From Chloroflexota bacterium (GTDB lineage Bacteria; Chloroflexota; Anaerolineae; Anaerolineales; DRMV01): a DNA stretch of 10,108 nt. Positions within the stretch are counted from its first letter, which is position 1, and the number at the start of each line of letters is the position of its first letter. The translations under genes were made by a program, and so were the position numbers. Shown piece after piece: positions 1 through 6,862 of the stretch. The notes under the pieces were generated by a model. That model saw nothing but the letters and a program-made list of their open reading frames with translations. It was not told the DNA's origin and ran no database searches. The DNA lies in assembly GCA_013153135.1 (NCBI GenBank), contig JAADFA010000038.1, forward strand, positions 1-10,108, given 5' to 3'.

Positions 1-152
1 GGTGCCTTTCCTGCATGGCCCGATACCTACCGAGCCTTCCCTTCTTCGCCCTCGCTATCGGCTCACACACCGACGAAACTGAAATACACTCTTTATCCAC
101 CAACGCGCTCGAGCAAGACACATGGGCAACATATTGAAGCGCTTGGTCGGGA

Positions 153-182
153 TTGCGCTTGGGGGGAGGGGTGCTCTATAAT
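153..182 (+). promoter_or_regulatory. Promoter of the MEMO-family gene
   Basis: A perfect -10 hexamer TATAAT lies at 177-182 and a TTGCGC -35-like hexamer at 153-158, with 18 bp between them. The predicted start of transcription is near 189, giving a leader of about 27 nt before the ATG at 216. The preceding stretch (1-152) shows no gene with a usable start and ribosome binding site; a reading frame closing at a TGA at 80-82 could be the tail of an upstream gene, but nothing in it is recognisable. The promoter call rests on hexamer match and spacing only. Confidence 0.6.
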
Positions 183-215
183 AAGCAGGCAAACGTTATG
201 CTTTGGAGGTAACGT

Positions 216-1061
216 ATGGCGACGGTACGGCCTTCTCCTTTGGCAGGCACGTGGTATCCCGCGGACCCGGCTACGTTGGCGAGCTGGATCGACCGCCTGC
301 TGGCTGACGCGCAAGCCGATTTGCCCCGCGACTGGGACCCTTCGCGCGTGGTTGCCCTGATCGCTCCGCATGCCGGTTTACGGTATTCGGGCCCTGTGGC
401 CGCGCGCGCCTATGCTGCCGTCACGGGTCAGTCGTATGAACGGGTGGCGGTCGTAGGCCCAATGCATCATTTGGTACGCGCTCCGTTGCTCACCACCGCC
501 CATGATGCCTGGGAAACGCCCTTGGGCCTGGTGCCTGTTGACCAAGCAACGCTGGATCAAATCGACTTCGCTTTGCGAGCCCGCGGCTTGCCTGGCTTGG
601 CGCGTGTGGCGAATGATCCTGAACATTCTTTGGAGATGGAGGTTATCTTCCTTCAGCGGGCGTTGGCGGGACCCTTCCGCCTGGTGCCGTTGATGCTGGC
701 CACGGTAGCCCCTGGGGTGCTGCAGGGGCTGGGTCATGTGTTGGCAGATCACATGCGCCCGGGAACGGACCTTTTGGTCGCGAGTAGTGATTTGTCCCAC
801 TATTATCCGCAAGACGTAGCCAACGCGCTTGACGCCGAGATGTTGCGTCGCATTCTAAGCCTGGATCCAATGGCCGTCTTGCAAGCTGAAGAAGAAGGTA
901 AAGGTTTTGCGTGCGGCCGTGCGGCCATCGCGACGGTGCTTTGGGCTGCCAAAGCTCTGGGCGCGCGGGAAGCCGTGCTCCTAGGCTATGCGACGTCGGG
1001 CGACGTCACGGGCGATTACCAGCAGGTGGTCGGTTATCCCGCGGTAGCCTTGTTGCGCTGA
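216..1061 (+). CDS. MEMO1-family protein (AmmeMemoRadiSam system protein B-like)
   Basis: The 281-residue product is a full-length MEMO1-family protein, a fold related to class III extradiol dioxygenases. Visible family motifs are GTWYP (11-15), PHAGLRYSG (51-59), GPMHH (81-85), EHSLE (136-140), SSDLSHYY (190-197) and CG (233-234). The candidate metal or active-site residues, by comparison with human MEMO1 (H49, H81, C244), are H52, H84 and C233. In bacteria this family is often coded beside an AMMECR1-domain protein and a radical SAM enzyme (the AmmeMemoRadiSam set), whose substrate is unknown; neither partner is in this window. The start is the ATG preceded by GGAGGT at 205-210, five bases away. 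No signal peptide or membrane segment is seen, so it is probably cytoplasmic. The family is clear; the reaction is not known. Confidence 0.9.
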   Translation: MATVRPSPLAGTWYPADPATLASWIDRLLADAQADLPRDWDPSRVVALIAPHAGLRYSGPVAARAYAAVTGQSYERVAVVGPMHHLVRAPLLTTAHDAWETPLGLVPVDQATLDQIDFALRARGLPGLARVANDPEHSLEMEVIFLQRALAGPFRLVPLMLATVAPGVLQGLGHVLADHMRPGTDLLVASSDLSHYYPQDVANALDAEMLRRILSLDPMAVLQAEEEGKGFACGRAAIATVLWAAKALGAREAVLLGYATSGDVTGDYQQVVGYPAVALLR

Positions 1062-1066
1062 CGGAT

Positions 1067-1075
1067 TGGTATAAT
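1067..1075 (+). promoter_or_regulatory. Extended -10 promoter for the CBS membrane protein
   Basis: TGGTATAAT at 1067-1075 is a perfect extended -10 element (TGnTATAAT), lying six bases after the stop codon of the MEMO gene. No good -35 hexamer is present at the proper distance, as often seen with extended -10 promoters. Transcription would begin near 1082, directly before the hairpin at 1087-1117. It may add to read-through from the upstream gene. Confidence 0.5.
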
Positions 1076-1086
1076 GAAGTCGCACA

Positions 1087-1117
1087 CCCCCACCGGACGT
1101 GTAGCGTCCGGAGGGGG
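1087..1117 (+). other. Strong hairpin at the predicted 5' end of the downstream mRNA
   Basis: The arms pair CCGGACG (1093-1099) with CGTCCGG (1105-1111) around a TGTAG loop, and continue after one A-A mismatch with five C-G pairs (1087-1091 with 1113-1117). The following bases are pyrimidine-rich (ATTCTCTTCTCTC) but not a clean T run. It could be a weak terminator for the MEMO gene, or a stabilising 5' hairpin on the mRNA started at the TATAAT just upstream. The sequence alone does not decide. Confidence 0.6.
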
Positions 1118-1150
1118 GATTCTCTTCTCTCAGGAGGTTGAAGAGCCCTC

Positions 1151-2536
1151 ATGGAGCTGGGTTTGGATTTGCTCTTAATGGCGCTGCTCATCGGCTTGAA
1201 TGCGTTTTTTGTGGTCATTGAATTCTCTGTGGTCGTCAGTCGACGTCCGAAGGTGGAAGCCTTAGCTCAGCAGGGCTACGCGGGTGCGAAGATCGTCCTT
1301 GAGTGGCTCTCCAGTCCCGAAGAACGGGAACGATTAGTGGCCGCAGCCCAGCTAGGGGTGACCTTGGCCAGCTTGGCCCTGGGCGCTGTTGGCGATCGGA
1401 CCTTTGAGGAACTGGTCCATCGCTTGTTTGCGGCTCTGCTGGAGACCCCACCCCCTTGGCTAAATACCATTATGCCCTTTTTGCCCCTGGTCATTTCGTT
1501 GACCACGGTGACCACCCTGCACGTGATTTTTGGCGAGCAGGTGCCCAAAGTGGCTGCTTTGCGCAATCCTGAAATCGCAGCCGTGCGCCTCGCACCTGCG
1601 ATGCAGCTCTTTATTTGGACCTTCCGCTGGTTCATCGACGGGCTGGATTGGGCCACTCGGGCGGTGCTTCGACTCTTGCATTGGGGTGAGGTTGCCCACC
1701 CACGGGGGCTGAGCCCGCAAGAACTGCGTTTTTTGCTACAAGAGTCAGAAGAAGAAGGGGTTCTCCCTCAAGAAGAAGGTACCATTCTTAAAGCCGCGTT
1801 GGACTTTTGGCAAATTAAAGTTCGTCAAGTTATGGTGCCGCGGACCGAGATTATCGCGGCTCCTGCCGATACACCTTTGCGTGAGGTGTTGCGCTTGGCC
1901 GCGGAACACGGGCTAACCAAGATTCCCTTGTATCAAGGGGATTTGGACAAAATTGTAGGCATTGTACATATCAAATCCCTATTACGCCTGTTGGTCACTG
2001 GCGACGAACAGCTGGATCGGCCTGCGCGTGAAGTTGCCGACGAACCCCTCTTTGTTCCAGAGAGCTTGCCCATTGGCGAGTTGCTCAAAGAGTTCCGTGA
2101 GAAGCGGCAACATATAGCCATTGTGATTGATGAGTATGGTGGCGTTGCGGGCTTGGTAACGCTAGAAGACATCCTGGAAGAGCTGGTTGGCGAAGTGGGC
2201 GATCCGTACGACAACGAGCCGCCGGACGTAGTGCCCATCGGTGAGGGGGTATGGAATGTGGATGGCCAAGCCCTGATCGACGATGTGAACGAGGCTTTGG
2301 GCTTGCATTTGAGCAGTCCATATTACGACACCGTCGCGGGTTATGTGCTTGATCGTTTAGGTCACATTCCCGAAGAAGGCGAGTCGGTGGATGTGGCCAG
2401 GGATGGTGTGCGGCTCACGGTGACCAAGATGGACAAACGCCGCATCGCACAATTGCGCATTGAACGCCTGCCCAAGGGGCGGAGCAAATCACATCAAGGA
2501 GGCAAGGTTGGGCAAGGGCAAGATTCGAGCCGGTAA
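1151..2536 (+). CDS. CNNM/CBS-domain membrane protein, CorC/HlyC (hemolysin C) family
   Basis: The 461-residue product has the standard three-part build of the CorC/HlyC/TlyC family. An N-terminal membrane domain (DUF21/CNNM, about 1-190) begins with a hydrophobic helix at 5-30 and has the conserved FGEQVPK motif at 127-133. A pair of CBS domains follows (about 221-345), with VMVPRTEI (227-234) and a second CBS ending in DEYGGVAGLVTLEDILEELV (327-346). A C-terminal CorC_HlyC domain (about 360-440) comes last. Family members are linked to magnesium or cobalt export; the name hemolysin is historical. A ribosome binding site AGGAGG (1132-1137) lies 13 bases before the ATG, rather far, with a weaker GAAGAG closer; the ATG is kept because it puts the first helix at the N-terminus. 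The last codons overlap rsgA by 29 bases, so the two are probably translationally linked. Substrate is not shown by the sequence. Confidence 0.92.
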   Translation: MELGLDLLLMALLIGLNAFFVVIEFSVVVSRRPKVEALAQQGYAGAKIVLEWLSSPEERERLVAAAQLGVTLASLALGAVGDRTFEELVHRLFAALLETPPPWLNTIMPFLPLVISLTTVTTLHVIFGEQVPKVAALRNPEIAAVRLAPAMQLFIWTFRWFIDGLDWATRAVLRLLHWGEVAHPRGLSPQELRFLLQESEEEGVLPQEEGTILKAALDFWQIKVRQVMVPRTEIIAAPADTPLREVLRLAAEHGLTKIPLYQGDLDKIVGIVHIKSLLRLLVTGDEQLDRPAREVADEPLFVPESLPIGELLKEFREKRQHIAIVIDEYGGVAGLVTLEDILEELVGEVGDPYDNEPPDVVPIGEGVWNVDGQALIDDVNEALGLHLSSPYYDTVAGYVLDRLGHIPEEGESVDVARDGVRLTVTKMDKRRIAQLRIERLPKGRSKSHQGGKVGQGQDSSR

Positions 2537-3482
2537 ACGTACGCGCGCCCTGGAACGGGGTTTGGTTCTCAAGAAGGCGGGCGGATTTTTCACCGTCCAG
2601 CCCGAGAGCGGTGGCGACCCGGTGGTGTGTCGCCTGCGAGGTAAGCTCAAGCGCCGCCCCCGCACAGGCGACCTGGTCGCGGTGGGCGATTGGGTGCACT
2701 TCCGCCGTCTACCTGATGGTACGGGCGTCATTGAGGAGATCGAACCGCGAGTGCGTAAGCTCTCGCGCATGGCACCCACCCCACGTGGAGAATATGAGCA
2801 GATTATCATCGCGAATCCCGATCAGGTCATGGTTACCTTTGCTGCGGCGGAGCCTGAGCCGCGGTTGCGCATGTTGGATCGGTTTTTGGTTATTGCGGAA
2901 AAGCAAGAGATTCCCGCGGTGATTGTGGCTAATAAGATTGATCTGACCGGCTTGGAACGGGCGCGCGAGATTTTTGGCCTGTATGAAGACATTGGCTATC
3001 CTGTGATCTATACTTCCGCGGTGACGGGCGAAGGCGTGGATCAGTTGCGAGAGGTCCTGCGGGGTAAAATTTCGGTGTTCGTGGGCCCCTCGGGTGTAGG
3101 TAAATCCAGCCTGCTCAATGCCATCCAACCGGGGCTGGGTCTTGCGGTGCGTGAGGTCAGCCGGGCGACGGGCGAGGGGCGTCACACGACCACAGTGCGG
3201 CAGATGTTTCCCCTGGAGGACGGGGGCTATGTAGCGGACACACCGGGCTTGAAAGCCCTGGCCTTATGGGATATCGAGCCGGAAGAGCTGGATGGTTACT
3301 TCCCTGAGATCCGGGCCTTGGTGCCGTATTGCCAGTTCAACAACTGCACCCACATTGACGAACCCGGTTGCGCGGTACGGCAGGCGGTGGCCGAGGGCCG
3401 CATCCATCCGTCGCGTTATGAGTCTTACGTCCGGTTGCGGCTGGAAGGGGAAAAGGGGCTTGACCGTATGGACCTGCTTTGA
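2508..3482 (+). CDS. rsgA: Small ribosomal subunit biogenesis GTPase RsgA (YjeQ), TTG start
   Basis: RsgA is a circularly permuted GTPase that acts late in 30S subunit maturation. An N-terminal OB-like domain (about 15-90) is followed by the GTPase motifs in permuted order: G4 NKID (142-145), G1 GPSGVGKSS (193-201), G2 with HTTT (226-229), and G3 DTPG (244-247). A C-terminal zinc-binding motif uses C275, C280, H282 and C288 (CQFNNCTH then C). Numbering is from the TTG at 2508. This start is preferred because AAGGAGG (2496-2502) stands five bases before it; an in-frame ATG at 2460 would add 16 residues and has no such site. The resulting 324 residues fit the family. The gene overlaps the upstream CBS protein gene by 29 bases, indicating an operon. 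Confidence 0.93.
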   Translation: MGKGKIRAGKRTRALERGLVLKKAGGFFTVQPESGGDPVVCRLRGKLKRRPRTGDLVAVGDWVHFRRLPDGTGVIEEIEPRVRKLSRMAPTPRGEYEQIIIANPDQVMVTFAAAEPEPRLRMLDRFLVIAEKQEIPAVIVANKIDLTGLERAREIFGLYEDIGYPVIYTSAVTGEGVDQLREVLRGKISVFVGPSGVGKSSLLNAIQPGLGLAVREVSRATGEGRHTTTVRQMFPLEDGGYVADTPGLKALALWDIEPEELDGYFPEIRALVPYCQFNNCTHIDEPGCAVRQAVAEGRIHPSRYESYVRLRLEGEKGLDRMDLL

Positions 3483-3502
3483 CGTTTTACGCCCCGGTCC
3501 TT

Positions 3503-3537
3503 CTTAGGAAGCCCGGCCGTTGGCCCGGAAATCTAAG
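3503..3537. repeat. Imperfect inverted repeat after rsgA
   Basis: CTTAG (3503-3507) and CTAAG (3533-3537) flank a GC-rich core containing GGCC-GTT-GGCC. No T run follows, so a rho-independent terminator is not supported. It lies just after the rsgA stop and just before the two parS-like sites. Confidence 0.3.
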
Positions 3538-3544
3538 CCCCTGA

Positions 3545-3560
3545 CGTTTCACGTGAAACG
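3545..3560. other. parS: parS-like ParB binding site 1
   Basis: CGTTTCACGTGAAACG is a perfect 16-bp palindrome. Its inner 14 bases, GTTTCACGTGAAAC, match every inner base of the chromosomal parS consensus known from Bacillus subtilis (TGTTTCACGTGAAACA); only the outermost pair differs. ParB/Spo0J loads at such sites, spreads as a CTP-dependent clamp, and recruits ParA and SMC condensin for chromosome segregation. The site is in the gap between rsgA and radA. No parA or parB gene is in this window, so the partner protein is inferred. Confidence 0.85.
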
Positions 3561-3574
3561 CGAGATTGCCTTCA

Positions 3575-3602
3575 CAGCCAAGTTTCACGTGAAACTTGGC
3601 TG
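3575..3602. other. parS: parS-like ParB binding site 2 within a 28-bp perfect palindrome
   Basis: The 16-mer AGTTTCACGTGAAACT (3581-3596) holds the same 14-base parS core as site 1, with its centre 36 bp downstream. Here the symmetry goes further: the arms pair without mismatch from 3575 to 3602, a 28-bp perfect palindrome whose extra arms read CAGCCA on the left and TGGCTG on the right. The palindrome ends 25 bases before the radA start codon, so a bound ParB could affect radA transcription or leader structure. That effect is inference. Confidence 0.85.
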
Positions 3603-3627
3603 GTACCGGGCCATGGAGGAAAAGAGC

Positions 3628-5046
3628 ATGTCACCCAAACCGCGCGTGGAATACGTGTGCCAGAACTGTGGTCGCCGCTCGCCTAAACCTTTAGGCCGTT
3701 GCCCCAGCTGCGGTGCATGGGGCTCCTTTGTAGAGGAGATCATTGCACCTGTACCGGCGCGTCGTTCAGGTCCGTCCGTCACCCAACAGCCACGACCTAT
3801 CGCGGACATCCCCGCGCAAGACGAAGCCCGTTGGCCCCTGCCCATGGCTGAAATGGCCCGCGTGTTGGGCGGCGGCATTGTCCCCGGCTCCATCGTTCTC
3901 TTGGGCGGTGACCCCGGCATTGGCAAATCGACCCTTCTCTTGCAAACCGCACTCGAGATGGCCCGTTCCTTCACCGTGCTGTACGTCTCGGGCGAGGAAT
4001 CCGAAGCCCAGATCAAAATGCGTGCCCAACGCCTGTGGCGCACCCCGCAAGGCCGTCCTCGACCGTTCCCCAAGAACCTTTATCTGGTGACCGAGACCAA
4101 CCTGGACGCGATCTTGGCGTTTGTCGACCAACTGAAGCCGCATATCCTTATTATTGACTCCATTCAAACCGTTAGCCTTCCCGAACTCCAATCCTCGGCC
4201 GGTTCGGTGAGCCAAGTGCGCGAGAGCGCGGCCCGGCTGCAAGCCCTGGCCAAGCAGCGGAACATCGCGGTTTTCCTCATCGGTCACGTGACCAAGGAAG
4301 GCATCCTCGCAGGGCCCAAAGTGTTGGAGCACATCGTTGACACAGTGCTTTACCTGGAAGGAGACCGCTTCCACGCATACCGATTGCTTCGTTCAGTCAA
4401 AAATCGCTTCGGCGCGACAGATGAGGTCGGCGTATTCGAGATGCACGACCGCGGCCTGGTCGAAGTGCCCAATCCGTCGGAAGTCTTCCTCGCGGGGCGC
4501 TTGGTCAACGCAGCCGGTTCGGCCATCGCGGTCACCATGGAGGGAACGCGGCCGCTGTTGGTCGAAGTGCAAGGCCTGACCAGCCCCACCGCGTTCGGGC
4601 ACCCGCGCCGCGCGGCCATCGGCGTGGATTACAACCGTTTGCTCTTGGTGCTGGCTGTGTTGCAACGCCGTTTAGGCTTGCGCTTGGCTGACCAAGACGT
4701 GTTCGTCAGCGTTGTCGGCGGCTTGCAAGTGCGTGAACCCGCGGCCGACCTGGCTATCGCAGCCGCCGTCGCGTCCTCTCGACTGGACCGGCCGTTGCGT
4801 GCAGATGTGGTGCTTATTGGCGAAGTCGGGCTAGCTGGTGAGCTGCGCGCGGTAGGCCAATTAGCCGCCCGATTGCGCGAGGCCGCTCAGCTGGGCTTTC
4901 GGCACGCGGTGGTGCCCCGCCGTTTGGCCCGTAGCCCGCACGAAACTTGGCCTGACGGTATCACCGTGCACGAAGCGACCACGCTACGCCAAGCTTTGGA
5001 TCTGGCTTGGCAGGCCACATCTACAGAGCCATCCCACGGCGAATAG
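3628..5046 (+). CDS. radA: DNA repair/recombination protein RadA (Sms)
   Basis: RadA is a RecA-related ATPase and branch-migration helicase of homologous recombination. The product has 472 residues from the ATG at 3628. An N-terminal zinc finger uses C11, C14, C25 and C28. The ATPase core carries Walker A GGDPGIGKST (93-102), a Walker B-like strand ending at D177 (LIID), and the RadA signature KNRFG (258-262). The C-terminal Lon-protease-like domain covers about 280-465. The start is chosen because GGAGGA (3615-3620) lies seven bases before it and the zinc finger then sits at the usual place. The same frame is open back to a TTG at 3520, but that extension would run through both parS-like palindromes and is not family-like. 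An ATG at 3613 is less well placed. No clear promoter is visible in the 145-bp gap after rsgA, so co-transcription is possible. Confidence 0.95.
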   Translation: MSPKPRVEYVCQNCGRRSPKPLGRCPSCGAWGSFVEEIIAPVPARRSGPSVTQQPRPIADIPAQDEARWPLPMAEMARVLGGGIVPGSIVLLGGDPGIGKSTLLLQTALEMARSFTVLYVSGEESEAQIKMRAQRLWRTPQGRPRPFPKNLYLVTETNLDAILAFVDQLKPHILIIDSIQTVSLPELQSSAGSVSQVRESAARLQALAKQRNIAVFLIGHVTKEGILAGPKVLEHIVDTVLYLEGDRFHAYRLLRSVKNRFGATDEVGVFEMHDRGLVEVPNPSEVFLAGRLVNAAGSAIAVTMEGTRPLLVEVQGLTSPTAFGHPRRAAIGVDYNRLLLVLAVLQRRLGLRLADQDVFVSVVGGLQVREPAADLAIAAAVASSRLDRPLRADVVLIGEVGLAGELRAVGQLAARLREAAQLGFRHAVVPRRLARSPHETWPDGITVHEATTLRQALDLAWQATSTEPSHGE

Positions 5047-5050
5047 CGCG

Positions 5051-5062
5051 GGCCTGCAGGCC
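5051..5062. repeat. Short palindrome in the convergent radA/permease gap
   Basis: GGCCTGCAGGCC is a perfect 12-bp palindrome filling most of the 16-bp gap between the radA stop and the stop of the convergent permease gene. It has no loop and no T run, so a terminator role is not supported; it may be chance in GC-rich DNA. Confidence 0.25.
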
Positions 5063-6853
5063 TTAGGGAGTGCCGTAGGGCAGCAGCGCAACCACCACCG
5101 GCGTGATCACCAACGCGAGAGGTAGCCCAACCCGGATGTAATCTCGCGGGCGATAGCCGCCTGGCCCCATGACGAGCAAGTTTACCGGATGGCCTGTAGG
5201 GAGCAAAAAGGCCATGGATGCACCCAGCGCGACAGCCATAGCCATCGCATGCGCAGAGACACCATGGCTCTCGGCCACCGTAAGCGCGAGCGGTGCCAGC
5301 ACCAGCGCTGCCACCTGGCCGCTCATCACCTGGGCTAAGGCCGCGGAAAGCCACAACATGCCCCAAGCCAACACCCAGGCCGGCGCGTGCCCCAGGGGCC
5401 GGAGCAAAAAATCCACCACCATGCGCGCTGCCCCTGTGCGAGCCAACGCGGTGCTTAGGGGAAACACACCCGCAATCAAAAAGATCGCACGCCATGGAAT
5501 GGCCCGGTAAGCCTCTTGTGGTCGCACCAGCCCCAGCGCGATCACGCCGCTCGCACTCAAAATGGCCGCCAAAGCCAAGGGAAGTACCCGAAACGCGGTC
5601 AAAGCCAACATCAACACCAATAAAGCGCCCGCAGCCCATGGTGCCCACGCACGTGAAGGTTCATGCTCACTGCTCGCGAGCAGGATAAAATCTGGATCTT
5701 GAGCCAGAAGGGCAACGTTCTCGGGGGGAATGAGCAAGAGCAAAGCGTCACCTTCCCGGAGTACTTGGCGATGTAAGTCATGATAATGCGCGCGTCCATG
5801 GCGCCACAAGGCCACCACTAACGCACCGTACCGTTCCCGTAGCCGCAGAGACTGGGGCGTTTGTCCCGCGGCCTGGCCGCGCGGGTTGAGGATGACCTCC
5901 GCGAACGTGCCCCCGCGGCGCAAGAGCGCGTCCACCGCCACCCGATCCCATGGCTCGAGACCATACTCGTGTAATACAGTTGGGGAAGGTTCCCCCGCGA
6001 GCAAAATGATATCACCGGCTTCGAGGAGTACGTCGGTTGCGAGCGCGTGCACAGGGGTAAAGTAGTCACCCTGAATCAGCCCTACAGGCGTAAGGCCCAT
6101 CTCGCGCGCGGTATGGGGACGGCGGGCCGGGCGGCCGATAAGCCGCGAATCCGGCCGCAGACGGTACGCGTGCACCCCGCGAGCAAGGCCGTATTGCCGC
6201 AACGCGTCGGCCAGCGCGCGTCGAGGGCCGCTTTCGTCCATTGGCGAGGTGTTGGGCAGCAGGCGACGCCCAATCAAGACCATGAACGCGATGCCCACCA
6301 AAGTCGCGGGCAGACCCACGGGCAGGAAGTCAAACACGCCAAAGGGCTCGTAGCCGTGGGCTTCAAGGGCCGCGCTCACCACCAGGTTCGCGGTCGTGAG
6401 CAAAGTGGCCATACCGCCCAAGAGCGCGCCATAACCCATGGGCAGAAGCAACCGTGCAGGCGAGATGCGTTGTCGTCGCGCGAGATCCAAGGTCGGACCG
6501 AGCAGGACCGCAGCCGCGGCCACAGTGTTCATGAAGAGAGAAAGAAACGCGGTGGTCGCCATGACTACCGCGAGCAAACGGCGTTCGCTGCCACCCGCGT
6601 GACGCCGCAACCAGTCCGCGATGCCCCGCGCGAGGCCGCTGGCTTCAATGCCCTGGGCAACAAGAAAGATGAAAATGAGAGCGACTACGCTAGGATTTGC
6701 AAAGCCGGCGAGGGCATCGCGCGGGGGGAGCAAACCCAAAACCACCGTCGCGACCAGAATGAGCAACGCGACGGCTTCGGCCGGTGCGCGGCCAAACAGC
6801 AACAGGACTACTAAGAGCCCTGTCAATCCAAGGGCGATCCATGCAGGGTCCAT
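5063..6853 (-). CDS. SLC13/DASS-family permease with two RCK_C (TrkA-C) inserts
   Basis: The 596-residue membrane protein has the layout of bacterial SLC13 (divalent anion/sodium symporter) family permeases. Hydrophobic helices lie at about 5-42, 54-70, 92-121, 132-162 and 176-196. A soluble middle follows (about 200-400) with two TrkA-C-like units (about 229-291 and 317-377), each ending in an LLEAGDIILLAGE or VLREGDALLLLIP type strand. A second set of helices runs from 403 to 593. Family-like motifs are MNTVAAAAVL (108-117, in place of SNT-type motifs), TTANLVV (153-159), and LPTGHPVNLLVMGPGGY (551-567), which resembles the second repeat motif of the family. The substrate (sulfate, dicarboxylate or other) cannot be read from the sequence. 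It is the last gene of the minus-strand cluster, nine bases after the preceding gene, with only a weak ribosome binding site, so translational coupling is likely. Confidence 0.88.
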   Translation of the reverse strand: MDPAWIALGLTGLLVVLLLFGRAPAEAVALLILVATVVLGLLPPRDALAGFANPSVVALIFIFLVAQGIEASGLARGIADWLRRHAGGSERRLLAVVMATTAFLSLFMNTVAAAAVLLGPTLDLARRQRISPARLLLPMGYGALLGGMATLLTTANLVVSAALEAHGYEPFGVFDFLPVGLPATLVGIAFMVLIGRRLLPNTSPMDESGPRRALADALRQYGLARGVHAYRLRPDSRLIGRPARRPHTAREMGLTPVGLIQGDYFTPVHALATDVLLEAGDIILLAGEPSPTVLHEYGLEPWDRVAVDALLRRGGTFAEVILNPRGQAAGQTPQSLRLRERYGALVVALWRHGRAHYHDLHRQVLREGDALLLLIPPENVALLAQDPDFILLASSEHEPSRAWAPWAAGALLVLMLALTAFRVLPLALAAILSASGVIALGLVRPQEAYRAIPWRAIFLIAGVFPLSTALARTGAARMVVDFLLRPLGHAPAWVLAWGMLWLSAALAQVMSGQVAALVLAPLALTVAESHGVSAHAMAMAVALGASMAFLLPTGHPVNLLVMGPGGYRPRDYIRVGLPLALVITPVVVALLPYGTP

Positions 6854-6862
6854 GGGTTGGCC

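Noticed and set aside
93..101. DnaA-box-like TTATCCACC, and another TTATCCGCA at 805-813
   Set aside because: Each matches eight of nine bases of the strong box but they stand alone, one inside a gene, with no cluster or AT-rich unwinding region. Not enough for an origin, even with the parS-like sites nearby.
15..137. Possible 40-codon gene at the left edge (+ strand)
   Set aside because: No ribosome binding site and no recognisable features.
4887..5648. Open frame of 253 codons on the - strand across the radA end and permease gene
   Set aside because: Crosses two well-supported genes in the wrong frame, and its Gly/Cys-rich translation is typical of a shadow frame.
6047..6814. Long open frame on the + strand opposite the permease gene (255 codons)
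   Set aside because: Highly charged, Arg/Gln-rich translation without family features; a shadow of the GC-rich permease gene, which has clear membrane helices and motifs.
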